Shown: positions 62,501 through 64,000, counted from the stretch's first letter. The stretch is DNA of 64,000 nucleotides from PKWO01 sp036384915 (GCA_036384915.1 DASVLJ010000047.1:1-64000), one strand, 5' to 3'. Notes: generated from the letters alone by a model not told the origin. Made by a program: numbers and translations.

Positions 62501-64000
62501 GACCGCCGGGCCGTTGTTGGCGACCGTGAAGTTGACCGACATATTGGTCCCGGCCGTCACCTCGGCCGGCACGCCGATGTTGCCGACTTCCAGAATGGGA
62601 CGCGGCGTGATCTCGATTTCAGTCGGTGCCGCAGCCTGGGCCGTGTCGTTCGCGGCCGTCGCGCCGTATTCGTAGACGGACCGGTTGCTGTTGGTCGTGA
62701 CCTGGATGGTATAGCTGCCGTCGATGTGCGGCGGTATGTTCACCTGTTGCGTGCGGGTATAGGTGATGCCGGGCGCGAGGTCCTGATCATAGGTAAACGT
62801 GCCGAGAGTGATCGCCGGCCCGCTGCCTGAGGTCGGAACCATGGAAATGGTATCCACCCACGGCCCGTTGGCCGCGCCCTGCCCCTGGTTCAGCACGGTC
62901 CACGAAAGGCTCATGGTGCCGCTTTCCTGCGCCGAAGCCGGCGCCGACACCGATTGCACCACGAGATCGGGCGAAAGCGAGAGCGTCACGGGAACGGCCA
63001 GGCCCGTCGCCAGCGCGTCGCCCGTGTGCGTGAATTCGTAGGGCGTGCCGCTGGCGGCGGCCCGGACGTTGACGTAATACGTACCCTGGATGCCTTGCGG
63101 CAGCGTCGCCGTCAGCGCCGCTTTGTAGGATCCGCCGGCAATCAGCTGCCCGATGTGGTTGACCGAACCGAGTTGATAGGTGGTGCCCGTGCCGTCGGGG
63201 TTGGAACTGAGCCAGACGTCGTCGTTCCAGTTGGAGGTGCTGGTAAGGCCGATGCCGTTGTTGGCGACGGTCCAGTTGACGGTGATAGGCTGGCCGCTCA
63301 TGGCATTGCTGCTGACAGTCACCGCCGACGTCGCAAGGTCGGCGTAGGGTTCCGGCATTACAGTCAGCGCTTGCGATACGACGTTGCCGGCGGTCTGGCC
63401 GTCCTGCCATACCGTGTTGCCGTAATTGGTGACGACGAACAATTGCCCGCCCGCACTGAAGCCGAGCGGGAATTGCGCACTAAACGACCCGTTGTAGCCG
63501 GCGCCCGCCTGCAGGCCGCCGGTCTGGGTGTTCTTGGCCAGGACGATGTTGTCGCCGGCTCCCAGGACACCGCTGGCGGAGTACACCAATGCGTCGGTCC
63601 AGGCCGTAGTGCTGCCGACGCCGTCGCCGTTGTTGGTGACGGTGTAGGTGACGTCGATGTTGGCAGGGTTGCTGATGATTTGCGTCGGCGCGACGACGTT
63701 GCTGACAGTCAGGATTTCGTAGCTGTCCTGGGCAATGGCGATGTCGAGCGAGGCTGTGTTATTGGCTGTCGCGCCGTCTTCGTTGACGCTGTTGCCGGCG
63801 TTGCTGACGACGATCAGTTGGTAATTGCCGGAATCGGGTACCGGAATCTGGAAGTTCAACTGGCTCGCCACCGAGGCGCCCGCCGCCAGCCCGGTGTGGC
63901 TCACGGTTCCCAGCAGCAGGGAGTTGCTGTCGACTACGCCGTTTTGTGAGAGGTAGACCTTGTCGCTGAACGCGCTCGCGTCGGCACCGCCAAGGTTGCG
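32552..64000 (-). CDS. Giant modular extracellular protein (more than 10480 residues), N-terminus outside window
   Basis: One uninterrupted frame covers 31.4 kb and is still open at 64000 (the last codons read NLGGADASAFSDKVYLSQ, a normal CARDB unit), so the true start lies beyond. From N to C: CARDB repeats, a PPC-like and a TIG-like domain (about 59040-59650), a unique region, an NHL-like propeller (about 55860-56660), NADGS-rich repeats, He_PIG/Ig-like repeats, YD-like repeats (about 47340-48000), a dockerin-like domain, a Big_2-like domain, a YncE-like propeller (about 43700-44900), peptidoglycan-binding, GH19-like and HExxH protease domains, cadherin-like repeats, and two DUF642-like domains. 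The final 85 residues show no RTX nonapeptides. Likely a cell-surface or released adhesin/enzyme; secretion route unknown because the N-terminus is missing. TAA at 32552-32554. Confidence 0.93.
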   Translation of the reverse strand, partial: RNLGGADASAFSDKVYLSQNGVVDSNSLLLGTVSHTGLAAGASVASQLNFQIPVPDSGNYQLIVVSNAGNSVNEDGATANNTASLDIAIAQDSYEILTVSNVVAPTQIISNPANIDVTYTVTNNGDGVGSTTAWTDALVYSASGVLGAGDNIVLAKNTQTGGLQAGAGYNGSFSAQFPLGFSAGGQLFVVTNYGNTVWQDGQTAGNVVSQALTVMPEPYADLATSAVTVSSNAMSGQPITVNWTVANNGIGLTSTSNWNDDVWLSSNPDGTGTTYQLGSVNHIGQLIAGGSYKAALTATLPQGIQGTYYVNVRAAASGTPYEFTHTGDALATGLAVPVTLSLSPDLVVQSVSAPASAQESGTMSLSWTVLNQGQGAANGPWVDTISMVPTSGSGPAITLGTFTYDQDLAPGITYTRTQQVNIPPHIDGSYTIQVTTNSNRSVYEYGATAANDTAQAAAPTEIEITPRPILEVGNIGVPAEVTAGTNMSVNFTVANNGPAVAAGQWTDNVYLSLDGRLDTNSVLVASVPNGSALATGDSYNSQSPAFTVPLRYSGTVYVIVQADANGAIDEWPNGADSVSTQALQVDGVPFADLVTSNVTAPAQATYGSTINVGYTVTNKGSGATSAADGSTNESWTDTVWLCTSKGQPQPGAGDILLGTTTHTGKLNPGDGYNGSMQVTLPDHLSSGQYYITVWTNPTGVIAQTELSTNVNPDDPNTFNSDNFKATAMSVIGSVPPDLAVTGVVAPPQAAAGGPYSFSYTVQNQGALAAGTWIDDVYLTNNPDPSRATTKWLIGRYTENQSLGLNQSYTVSDTVNLGPSVSGQYLVVETDTGDLGAARLPEATFANNTMATATQVTPAPADLQVTSISVPATEHDSGEPTTITYQVTNKGAAVWSGTKSWIDNVYFSALPYFDPNHATFLASVTHDNSSGLGAGQSYSATASITPPAGTDGPYYLYVIANNDPNYPYGPGAWHAASQVLTGQSNDQSASYYQNVVYEGTNTNNNIGQGTIGIIYKEAALTVGNITVSDPNPTAGETVTVSWTVTNTGNRATRVSQWYDGVYLSNGTSIAAGDDPLVKYDSNGDPTYAQLMQITDADGKPAYLQPGQSYTNSAVVTLPTSISGNYHLIVKASTDLTKAWDNPPPSDIRAGLDTLYQYDPSGMGGVQAFKNEGTNVGNIALPILPLDPPFLQVANIGVTPTDPSGESAGSSAVTVTAGQTFTVNYTVTNNGGATPADQGSWSDLIYLSRDPHNLDLNQDTYLGYVSHNGGLSANGTYSNTLTFTAPKNLSGTYYVWVVTNPANVHGIGAAAVIETPADQVQNMAASAALLIQTPPPADLVVQSVTAPTTAQVGDSINLSYTVTNTSSNAANGSWTDAVYLSQGTTWTTGAILLGKVRQNGPLAAGATYTGNLSANLPPLAEGDWHVIVRPDIFDNVGELNYSNVASAEGNAIAVTVPALTLGTPTQTTLTTGQSRLYKVVVPVGQTLRVVLNSTATTGNNEVFIKYGALPTSSNYDAAYSQALAPSQQAIIPSTQAGTYYVLVQSDNSPANTPVTISANLVPLSITSITPTSGGASTTANQYVSLDIYGAAFAAGAQVVLSRPGVFQIQPQSWQVLDATHIQAIFDLSNVPYGQYDVEVINPDGTTVTTTYNYLVTQAIQPDVAVGIGGPSQIDPGASATYTVSLQNLSNVNTPYVQFSVGATNLGIPDQSYGTQGDDLLNALGVPYLTFASNVVGQPPGAPIQDGGNNQQYGASPTDAATLPQVQWNKLPALQNVGGFNLTPGFAFNLAGSGTIDRTFSVQTYPGLSAWLARDFPALRTVLYQLHPDWKAQGLLDNGPQDLDKISQGLTAQFFWTNEDTGNNLTDDEELALSYTFNVFATATPLTRDQFIAEQTTYADQMRTSILQDSGAPVALKVLAANQGQWEQGWLAALEAGGVLLPEGEAPPVSSQPEVMSLNAMLGTGILLEKGNQSYTTQASLLGFFTQVQQWYGNQAGPTAPVAPLDTIETRYDENTGAYATSPVANGPVASNYANAYTTAPNQFISLNVYAGGRSQLEYLQRIGLLNAQFQPVGPAALNLLQYLQNATTAAAGGNAPISVQGPNVTPNAQGVSYVPAGQSLPYTVSFTNTSGAPKGQIRITTQLDPNLQVGSLLLGDIHLGNLDIQVPANRAVFQGTFDYTTSEGFILQVSAGIDSAQHTITWLLQAIDPNTGDVIDSPTIGLLAGSSSAARSGYVSYTVQASPAAVSGARISASATIGFDNDPPVTSSGVTYTLDATPPKTTLTATSSGTDANGNPTYNVGWNSVDDASGVKYVTVYVAEDGGNFMIWQDQVAGASGHATFTGQAGHTYQFLAAGADYAGNSEAASITNAVLPSDGTAAQVAASLGSTPTVGSTTAQTPAAPEDRTYPSNALFQQASQALPGKVSTTKPGDLQTVLAPMSLQSFASGYSAGAAEVGAMAMVQLPDGTVLASAGPDGNQVFAYPKTGGESTQPLFTLNAPVLSMAVDSVGQLWVTTGDQLLQVDPTSGAVLQTISGPGGEPLTQALAIDRSTGLIYVSSGNGIEIYNPNAANPSAAWTHFSNAKVTSLAFGPDGRLWGVQSTGSIVDNAQPNPTSNIISFPMSGVQAGQAQLEYTLSGTIDDITFGQPGSQYAGLLFASTSLPQQAIPQGGAAAPHESVVWMISLATRQSLQLATGGTQGEALITTADGRLLVAQTNSIDQIQPLAPPHVTASSIPNGALVPLPMTEATISFDQDMWQGANDAADPTDPAGVLNPANYTLVSNDANTTLTFNPTSVSWNEATHSAVLGLPNLPAGNWSLQVSPNIASAYEVPLANTYKTSFTTVLNFSSEVKLAFSNTRVDHATGSVSYDVSITNIGAEDIHGPLTLVIDPGQYFGGAIAGALQGGANQSGLWTLDLTPALGASGGVLRTGQTLAAQTVTVNPLAANVAVVSGTGQLVKFDPTSDIYALPYEDTAPTISIVNDNGSGNASTGSSTAPVPAAGTVTNADGTRVVTTVDAAGNVMSKTYSAAGALTGDSWTDADGSHGTDTFNADGSSSGAAVFADGSSKSYTKDAAGNGTFKDVDADGNIADTGVITVNADGTTTTVTTYADGAKESTTLNAAGNGSLTDYDASGAVSGTGTVAVNAAGTTTTTINNTDGSYSIETDDGAGKVKATQYNASGVVTGDTWQSADGSSGNDTFNADGTSAGGTDNADGTSSTYTNDGKGTVVTVSYDASGTKTGTSTAVTTVHADGTKTTATSDGSGNTMTVQYDAAGNKLGDTWTASDGSSGSDTYATDGSSSGTTTNADGSRSTYTDDGKGDVVTTNYNAAGTQTSQATQSLTKNADGSTSSYSNDGLGNVSTVISSAAGVETSDSWRQADGSSGTDTYNADGSSSGTTKQPDGTSSSYVDNGKGTVVTTYYNASGAQTSQKNSVTASYADGTSKTTVTDSAGDVTATLYDSSGNPVSDTWHKADGSQGTDTFNTDGTSSGTSIFADGSKSTYANDGAGNVATILFNAAGVKTGDTWRAADGSSGSDAFNADGSSSGKTTNADGSYSTYTQDAQGDRTFSQFTAGGLLTASGTVEANADGSTTTTTQNSDGTSSVQMLDANGSGTFIDYAAGNVLHASGTIVAGTDGSTTTTTDFAGGTSSVEVDDGAGNIKTTQYDASQHALSDTWTKADGSSGTDTFNADASSSGTTKNADGTSSKYVNDGKGTLLTYNFNVSGMQTSEASTAKTVNADGTSTTVDNDGLGDVTTTQFGADGSKTSDVWTKADGSSGTDTFNADGSSSGTTKNADGSTSSYVTDASGNTTTQSFNAAGASTGTSVKNADGSSSVTTINADGSSSKTENDGSGNAVTLQYAANGSTTSDTWQKADGSSGSETFKPDGTSSGTAANADGSSSSYTNDGKGTVVTTEYDSDGVQVDKSTAVSTTNADGTVTTVSHHTNGLVMTTQSDAAGRALSDTWSKTDGSSGSDTFNTDGSSSGTAKNADGSSSSYVNDGAGDVGTTYFSAAGVKLKLVWQKADGTSGTETYNPDGSIQPAHQGASGATAPATSGNSGAAQLSDARVGQQWNVTLGANSSNDSQFYWQLVQAPAGVTLTPSGTVSSDAAGYSNQATLSWTPTSANLNSNTIVVRVQDGRGGVSYETYSVNVVGGDSAPVIAPISDVSGSEGQAISIPVSVANSSGDPVTVTVRNLPPGAAYNPLTGRIDWVPTYNQAGTYSKVTIVASDGTTFTTQSFNITVAQSFANPVLNPIPSQTLSEGTVFGLQLAGSMPGGMTKADGSTISLTYSAAWLPGGATLDPDTGWFNWTPDYTSAGPLSIPITLTATYTPSDGGTPVTTSVTRNLNVNVLATPVAPQFAPAQTYYTLEGQPLQVSVFAFDPANPDYQPGVAATANAPATDPVGTPSITYQVTGLPQGASFDPNTAMITWVPGNTQAGTYNVTVTATSSGDGTGTSLSTTTVIPIVVEPADFAPVMAPIANASVAQGSTLTVPLYAGSPNGYPVTLTVSGLPPFATFTQSDSGEFATGSINFAPGVNQRGDYTITVTASDNGGGDPSKVQTTTSTFVLSATSFTEPPVLSAPTQVVAVPGQTLTIPLTATDLDQDPLTFAAQGLPPGAQIVQGSQYGQASLVWTPPAGTALGNYNVSLTVTDSGLPPANTPLPTDFVPVPNTVAADLNIVLKASNTPPQMLQVQAGGQTVADEAGNPGTTAISTAEGQPTSVNLTAFDPDGDVLNWTTGSLPPGMTMTQTASANGQSQLALNWTPGLLASQSSTSGNPNGVYTVTVSASDGMAQVTQTLVFKVAHTYQAPIIQPMPTQIVSEGDTVNFNILANDADGSIPVLSMVQAADLPAGASFDPSTGYFEWTPPANTVTAFGATSQTFDFTFSATNGTKTTYQTVAVQVVHVDQAPQIYASSHSLQVGKGFTLSVIKGGDANSANTSDTMVVNDVDGAAQTQALTVAFSNLPQGATYNAQTGTLNWTPGPGQVGDYQVTANVTDGFGTTSTQTFTLRVAADAASNAPVVSITTTPSMAVQPGATVLVTARASAFANIGSISVATSTDGGTTWTNAVLTGAGQFNVVPAQPGIILVRVTATDVDGNSATRTGSILVASPNADAAPSLSWGGALTGNWGSDGSNLPPVVISQSSLLQAQIADAQLMGWQLQIAPAGTNQWSTIASAQDSALQASGLQNLADIDPSLLANGVYQLRLTAQNLIGGVSEIDSRIEINSTAKNLTQATATDAVFQLGNHSFALTRSMPMAGSVTAANADSNDFGNWQLPLLSTQLTSDQAATDSHGASNAWSSGAQVWLQVPSSLTASDASTQYLNFTLGTNAQALSAAPGAPVVVRPVFGSSNGWTLTAVNVDANGNIIGQPNLQMQGGKLYDEVTGMPWQPQAYVLTGPDGTQYQLDAQGNITSVSFTDGQEWLVSDAGIALVESANNPDPTQHIAFVRDAEGRIVSVTGPETGDESGNNTQNPSAASNASVLYQYDAQGRLELARQLDSSGFGTTYGYNADGSLIVPPGGSVAANLGEAANWITSGPDAAANPTNTWNGTLSTSTPVNLSYFVRDSEIASTVKTQGAAGSVILAVRTQGVNINLASIGATILGQSTVGDVTTTLISVTTAGMKLLSLTGTGSASVAISVAGDLNGDGKIDGTDAALFEQDAVAANTAADIQGDGDLSATGIDLDREILDANYGFAAALGPQARPQSGALITTHEDLSGSASLASIAQDGNGDPIYWRVLGATNGTAAISTDGKSLIFTPNAGYTGPATVTLQADDGYAAGAPIQVNVNVSAAKLVALHISDLSGLQPGQSASLHVTADFADQTGVSLDGNPGYFNVIAQNLASLNYVGPTTISINPADDIVTDLNQGPALVTVSHTDGSGDTVQAVEAFNTAGADVSGVPALPVLYPGTLTLVPGATRQIKVMESDGSADAINKDFPNGVAYYSSDTSIATVSSTGVITAVGAGQVTISVVHLGVALDANGHATSHAIDQGNIELTVQAPQIVDDSGASSAPPSIIVSAANGGAVADAAGDTVMIGAGALAQDTPVSINQIDVGNLQATTGMEPPQSPGLSTVAAFHLDLDGQVSNEPLQLAIPMQNSPGVQPGDEILIMRQGQVIAPDGTTQNVWWVVDNGYVGADGVARTASPPYAGIDSSGNYVVVTGKLDPNTGAVTIKSTVTNYGAVLGNIAIAGFASGAGILGLMAGAFALSPPATSYTYSFTVQGSYVTTPLVIQKNSSGNISLTIDPPDENDPGDDSPIITGASIMPSGSQLQLTLQNPVGDNGDAANTMYRVWISPDDLTIDANGIATSKSGKVVQPAPTGGAFPAQPNGSILAWQTLGDFSANGNNITVTIPQGIALDQHQITVQRLVKETDSSGNVTWVPEADWASTQIHGQSNFNVVTQNSVIQIYQNNVVTNQIQYKDLNGNVTTATGGAANPVALSADDSLMFVAAGRGLVDIIDTSLMQVVKTINVAGGSDPISALLVVGTMLYVAEGSAGNANGTGRLMQINIDPTSSQFLQQQQIQLPASVSGKANAPYGYIDLAVVNGVHPYLAVTAPTEAINLASSIYQRSTGNVFVVDLSKLTATGSQVSAASAVTIVPFSGVVGRGPQFITGAGVSNNQACFMLTNAFNQSAGFNAITIPVDANGNLGVPVVKQVTMNGAPTGRAEYLRYNDLYQLNIQRAQSPVLVTVAGVQYAIVADYNFDFQDPNYLDGSLAGKISGGKIGIIRNPFGANPVYLGATMPLVGGAFQQLSFSPDGKTLIASEWNYDNPAGFTLPPAPNGLLEWNVNDLITAAETQYTANQALPLPRPINITATKINLQTDTTSGFVYGMATTAEPQTANAPPAAGIPGQTMYYGDIAEVNLVALLQKQLPPALANLPASDFQFTLNSTVVTGGATIVKAAAPGSKTLTPIVAKVGSATQPVQAATSNSYAGLTYDPTQAQTTFNQNGILFLAPTLDESQLSQGNALSPQQVYINLGPGFINIANPTAAQSAALADLRAGITLQLTVADYTKASGSTYIGDRPITNPGYSAFQLIGAVGKSSTNNPLDVYRVQQRLGYLGYYAKGAIAGTSADANDYAVNGVWNTQLATALQLFQKDVNVGNPNGPTAKTSGGITSGAGDDMYVTGGSNTTLAMDFSGALQTVYTGGGGAGVAAQQASSQALGAAYKTAAKQLNNSSFTDASTTFGTLGAKVNSFTYDTLAATNDNTVAWLNAYNAPHWVQFASESSPSANGTVTYKMNPLLTKWTVSSTLPKNGVLPGNLNLYGTSWEFDLAQAASLALPAGAGSLQFAGTGDPTYVQGTANTAELGMGLDVGIADQLSAAIQASTTSTIGHPGVDVNNGWTNPADATAAITKNLTNTANTDAEQNVAQQIASFFTSTLKDTSGGSTADQSWANLNITSGTNSTETAQIRAALFGSGVQTSVQGQNFPTDLVQSVYVGTASIISVQQLATAMGISTSLAATWLPYVQDAMQYYGITSKPAIAAFLANVKVETGGLTALFEGTTVAYDNSHYANSDGNGDANSGDPYNYRGRGLMQITKKGQYQRTRAQINTDLTGAIYSLNAIPANSLLDIVAHPDLVGEDPQLAAFTAGEYFKHEKGDLSQTMSVVAPNDHNSWVASTSGSGQRYWTADGNPAHLSAPLPAPHHNTAHVYYANAGAFFTVAAKINGIAFANATATTGMPNGWSDRESAFLTDYAALHTQITNAGNSYQNIRDVLDQLGIDAAPLQPDASTFQINLRAPAMVTIAPPQDVAAEGANSASALTQDDANAELASAEQYWQSAGVPASAFDNVSVGIGALATGVAGQTVGNQITLSPDGAGWGWYVSSEADADFLPTSVPNEFQAAAGSAADGKLDLLTVMIHELGHVLGLPDDSNPDDIMDQVLTPGLRRLPGAGDIAALQAEGLQLGAGTATSAAGSLSGQTLTIPPSESAGANSATAQYQDTVAATLLDGNFAGGTADWNMYGGVTSGSGTVTLKNSTSADAQLSQSFNIDSTDRYLEFTITNGLQAGAANQPEDTFDVGLDGINSNTSLVGTDGLSNTDGLLNIQADGTTSKASSVTTVSNADGSTTYIVDLQNALTDGSVTATPATLSFDLAGFGNTQSQVTISNVELVQHPIALDQNAATNEDASVTLNPVSADPTGSGATPVLQVVNQPAHGTLTQNADGTLTYTPNTHYFGADSFQYTYTVDGETSNVATVSLSVNEVAYPPTAGNSTPSATVTAGKRYTFDPLAGAADINGNPMTAVLDTPPADGTLVVNPDGTWTYTPNSSYVGADQLVYHVADGMANSTPVIYSFTVQPAHHAPVAQGGAVQVQEDGSLLIDFSQFGTDIDGNSMTASITSQPTHGSLTQNADGTWTYTPDQYYYGSDSLNFVLNDAYLSSQQATLNINVAKVEIAPTLTDSSANLNELGSTTLNPLANATDVNGDPLTASIVTGPAHGTVTQNADGTWTYTPTGYFYGTDTFTYMVNDGTDNSNVATVTLNVAKVEIAPTLTDSSATLDEDAGTVLNPLAAATDVNGDPLTATVVNQPAHGTITVNADGTWTYTPNQYFYGTDTFSYTVSDGTDTSNVATVTLSVNKIEIAPTLVDSSANLNELGSTTLNPLTNATDVNGDALTASIVTGPAHGTVTQNADGTWTYTPTGYFYGADTFTYVVNDGTDNSNVATVTLNVAKVEIAPMLVNSSATLNEDSSTVLNPLAAATDVNGDPLTASVVSQPNHGTITVNADGTWTYTPNQYFFGTDTFSYTVSDGTDTSNVATVTLNVNKVEIAPTLVNSSANLNELGSTTLNPLANATDVNGDPLTASIVTGPTHGTVTQNADGTWTYTPTGYFYGTDTFSYVVNDGTDNSNVATVTLNVAKVEIAPTLANSSANLNELGSTTLNPLANATDVNGDPLTASIVAGPAHGTVTQNADGTWTYTPTGYFYGTDTFTYVVNDGTDNSNVATVTLNVAKVEIAPTLANSSANLNELGSTTLNPLANATDVNGDPLTASIVAGPAHGTVTQNPDGTWTYTPTGYFYGTDSFSYVVNDGTDNSNVATVTLNVAKVEIAPTLANSSANLNELGSTTLYPLANATDVNGDPLAASIVAGPAHGTVTQNADGTWTYTPTGYFYGTDTFTYVVNDGTDNSNVATVTLNVAKVEIAPTLANGSANLNELGSTTLDPLANATDVNGDSLTASIVTGPAHGTVTQNADGTWTYTPTGYFYGTDTFSYVVNDGTDNSNVATVTLNVAKVEIAPTLANSSASLNELGSTTLNPLANATDVNGDPLTASIVAGPTHGTVTQNADGTWTYTPTGYSYGTDTFSYVVNDGTDNSNVATVTLNVAKVEIAPTLVNGSANLNELGSTTLNPLANATDVNGDPLAASIVTGPAHGIVTQNADGTWTYTPTGYFYGTDSFSYVVNDGTDNSNVATVTLNVAKVEIAPTLTDSSANLNELGSTTLNPLNNATDVNGDPLTASIVAGPAHGTVTQNADGTWTYTPTGYFYGTDTFTYIVSDGTDNSNVATVTLNVAKVEIAPTLANSSASLDEDGNTVLKPLAAATDVNGDPLTASVVTQPAHGKITVNADGTWTYTPNQYFYGTDTFTYSVSDGIDSSNVATVTLNVNKVEIAPTAANSTVTGTENTPIVFTWGNFAVSDVNNDPLAVVIGALPAAGQLQSLVNGQWTAVAVGASFSQASIAAGNLRFVPAQYASGGPGYSLTGYGNMHQTYAAFGYTVTDGVQSSNPALVNIDITAVATAPTLTLGATSTTTQLFDSGFEDAPGSSNKQPVFVTSSTLDGWSVVSNGDDFCGNSDDGDDSGFEVWASGDQMDAANGKSYTVSAASGDGSKFLELSNTGYGYDYDQGPTFGITRQVNTVAGAAYSLSFDLAGSLGATSSAVNVLLDGKIIATYDPTSPNSALNWQHANISFTGSGGTQIISIVAARNGQEGDGRYDGYDDEGSSGTMLDNIALNQTQTDNVGNQGSTIALQSISAALVDTDGSETLDLVLSGMPVGTTLSDGTHSVTTTAANPSVDISGWNTAKLAITPPAGYSGTLTLQATATAAETVGGSKASVSQALTVQVNALAQTPSLTLNPPGTSVSRSLIATSWEGVCDTTYSATVLDTTSFAGWHTMPVAKGKDPAFEIWGNGDLMQNAQGKYQSVNDASGAGQEWLGLTNGVGSKYQAPGIAQSVNTIAGAKYTFTLDYAGQLGLTSANTQIGVYLDGTLLGTYSNTSTNGLNWQALSYSFQGDGASHTLSVQLINGTNTSTPRGAMIDALNLVETLPESASTVYGFAGSAIALPKISDQLAATDMGDLETTLVGLPVGATVTDGKNSATVTASGQVINVSGWNLNSLSLTAPNGYNNGDCGDDDDGGSNGSGTINLQVVATSVEPANGSMASIAKNVTVQLLSGQACATPAGVNPYVSYANSQATTQSIASSTGSVVASALVPVASSYAIVVPGGANSSNSTAGQQLNAKQLGASLESLLENLSQQVGVALRNEIGSGK
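33215..34765 (-). other. Two DUF642-like carbohydrate-binding domains in the giant protein
   Basis: Two related segments, each with a FEVW/FEIWG motif, GDQMDAANGK or GDLMQNAQGK, a VNTIAGA-Y-F-DLAG stretch and a terminal MLDNIAL or MIDALNL, match the jelly-roll pattern of DUF642-like domains. Between and after them lie short beta domains ending in 'W' motifs (GWNTAKLAITPPAGY, GWNLNSLSLTAPNGY). A role in glycan binding is inferred from the family. Confidence 0.6.
35214..38840 (-). repeat. About 13 tandem copies of a 279-bp (93-residue) cadherin-like repeat
   Basis: The unit (NADGTWTYTPTGYFYGTDTF, then VNDGTDNSNVATVTLNV and LNELGSTTLNPL) recurs every 279 bp exactly, seen from 35307 to 38934. 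Two sub-types alternate: the NELGSTTLNPL type and a NEDSSTVLNPLAAATD type. Sequence identity between copies is very high at the DNA level. Such VCBS/cadherin-like arrays form stiff, calcium-bound stalks in surface adhesins. Copy number could vary by recombination, and short-read assemblies would tend to collapse it. Confidence 0.9.
40275..40710 (-). other. Zinc metalloprotease domain (HExxHxxGLxD, matrixin-like) in the giant protein
   Basis: The motif VMIHELGHVLGLPDD (HExxH codons at 40400-40414) is followed by NPDDIMDQVL, a Met-turn candidate. The preceding 90 residues (AEQYWQSAG, ITLSPDGAGWGWYV) fit the core of M10/M12-type metzincins found in large bacterial surface proteins. All zinc ligands (two His of HExxH and the following Asp or His) appear present, so activity is plausible. 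Its role could be self-processing or host-matrix cleavage; that is inference. Confidence 0.8.
40890..41665 (-). other. GH19/lysozyme-like glycoside hydrolase domain in the giant protein
   Basis: The stretch from QQLATAMGI to FLTDYAAL contains AAFLANVKVETGGLTALFE (candidate catalytic Glu) and YRGRGLMQITKKGQY, the characteristic YRGRG(L/M)(I/M)Q(I/L)T signature of GH19 chitinases and related phage-type endolysins. It follows a peptidoglycan-binding domain, so peptidoglycan rather than chitin may be the substrate. Embedding a muralytic/chitinolytic domain in a surface adhesin is uncommon. Confidence 0.8.
42690..42880 (-). other. Peptidoglycan-binding (PG_binding_1-like) domain in the giant protein
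   Basis: The segment DVYRVQQRLGYLGYY ... YAVNGVWNTQLATALQLFQKD has the V-x-x-Q-x-x-L-x-x-L-G-Y and V-x-G-x-W-x-x-x-T-x-x-A-L-x-x-F-Q pattern of the PG_binding_1 fold. It stands about 1 kb upstream of the GH19-like domain, in the order usual for cell-wall hydrolases. Confidence 0.7.
46920..47100 (-). other. Dockerin-like calcium-binding domain in the giant protein
   Basis: The segment GDLNGDGKIDGTDAALFEQD and the later GDGDLSATGIDLDREILD contain two D-x-N/D-x-D-G-x-I/L loops spaced as in type I dockerins. In this context it probably binds calcium and stabilises the fold; a cohesin partner is not seen in the window. Confidence 0.6.
48640..51850 (-). repeat. Array of He_PIG/Ig-like domains in the giant protein
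   Basis: About ten units of roughly 90-110 residues with the pattern P-V-(I/L)-x-P-I-x-x-x-x-x-x-E-G, GLPPGA-x-x-x-x-x-T-G-x-(I/F)-x-W-(T/V)-P and Y-x-(V/I)-x-(V/I)-x-(A/V)-(S/T)-D. These are typical putative Ig (He_PIG) repeats of bacterial surface proteins, serving as spacers or ligand-binding modules. Units are diverged, unlike the 279-bp array. Confidence 0.75.
51900..55030 (-). repeat. NADGS-rich repeat field (about 1000 residues) in the giant protein
   Basis: Low-complexity region built from short motifs such as ADGSSGTDTFNADGSSSGT, KNADGSSSSYVNDGKGTVVT and YNASGAQTS. Asp, Gly, Ser, Thr and Asn dominate; hydrophobic residues appear at regular intervals (T-x-Y/V). The pattern is reminiscent of YD/RHS-like or beta-solenoid strands with a calcium-binding D-G-S face. 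Spacing is irregular, 60 to 95 residues. No exact family recognised. Confidence 0.7.
59650..64000 (-). repeat. CARDB domain array (ten complete units plus one partial)
   Basis: Units of 110-190 residues each start near (A/P)DL-x-V-x-x-(I/V) and contain (Y/W)TV-x-N-x-G, W-x-D-x-V-Y-(L/F)-S and Y-x-x-x-V-x-x-D-x-x-x-x-x-x-E, the CARDB (cell-adhesion related) signature. The array continues past the window edge, so the total number is unknown. Confidence 0.85.

Noticed and set aside
58754..62830. Plus-strand 1358-codon frame as a gene
   Set aside because: It is antisense to the CARDB array of the giant protein, Arg/Val/Gly-rich and without any domain.
1..64000. CRISPR arrays, tRNA or rRNA genes
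   Set aside because: No regularly spaced short repeats with unique spacers and no tRNA- or rRNA-like sequence noticed. The only long tandem array (279-bp units) is protein-coding.

Overview
The window comes from a high-GC proteobacterial chromosome. The best guess is a betaproteobacterium of the Burkholderiales, suggested by the TubC-type NRPS docking domain, the SyrD/PvdE-type exporter and the style of the giant surface protein. This is inference; no rRNA or housekeeping marker is present. Three blocks are visible.

(1) Positions 1-12554, plus strand: the 3' end of a non-ribosomal peptide synthetase (NRPS) cluster. A C-A-T protein, truncated by the window edge, is followed 2 bp later by a 2485-residue synthetase (TubC docking-C-A-T-C-A-T-TE) and then, with an ATGA overlap, by a cyclic-peptide ABC exporter. 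The last adenylation domain is not an ordinary amino-acid A domain: it closely resembles the adenylation domain of Lys2 (alpha-aminoadipate reductase), yet it feeds a thioesterase rather than a reductase.

(2) About 12.6-31.5 kb: a lower-GC accessory island. It opens with a tightly overlapping operon of three different tyrosine recombinases plus a small coiled-coil protein, an arrangement like Tn554 tnpABC and other multi-recombinase elements. Behind it come a membrane protein, a divergent zinc-ribbon protein/XRE regulator pair with a clear promoter and operator, an orphan Fic-antitoxin-like gene, a broken second copy of the XRE gene, a Gabija-type defence pair (OLD/TOPRIM nuclease GajA and UvrD-like GajB), a membrane-anchored coiled-coil gene, and then a set of four genes I cannot assign to a known system: a soluble protein, a 4-TM protein, a winged-helix/2-TM protein, and a nucleotidyltransferase with a nuclease-like C-terminus. 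The last set is the best candidate for an undescribed defence or signalling system. Past it lie a strong hairpin, a DnaA-box match, a cluster of direct and inverted repeats likely to mark the recombinase-element end, and truncated genes.

(3) 31.5-64.0 kb, minus strand: a small secreted protein, then a single open reading frame that fills 32552-64000 and runs off the window (more than 10480 residues). It is a giant modular extracellular protein: CARDB repeats, PPC and TIG-like domains, a beta-propeller, a long NADGS-rich repeat field, He_PIG/Ig-like repeats, YD-like repeats, a dockerin-like domain, a second propeller, a peptidoglycan-binding domain, a GH19/lysozyme-like domain, an HExxH metalloprotease domain, about 13 cadherin-like repeats of exactly 279 bp, and two DUF642-like carbohydrate-binding domains near the C-terminus. 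Its high-GC repeats create long antisense open frames that are not genes.
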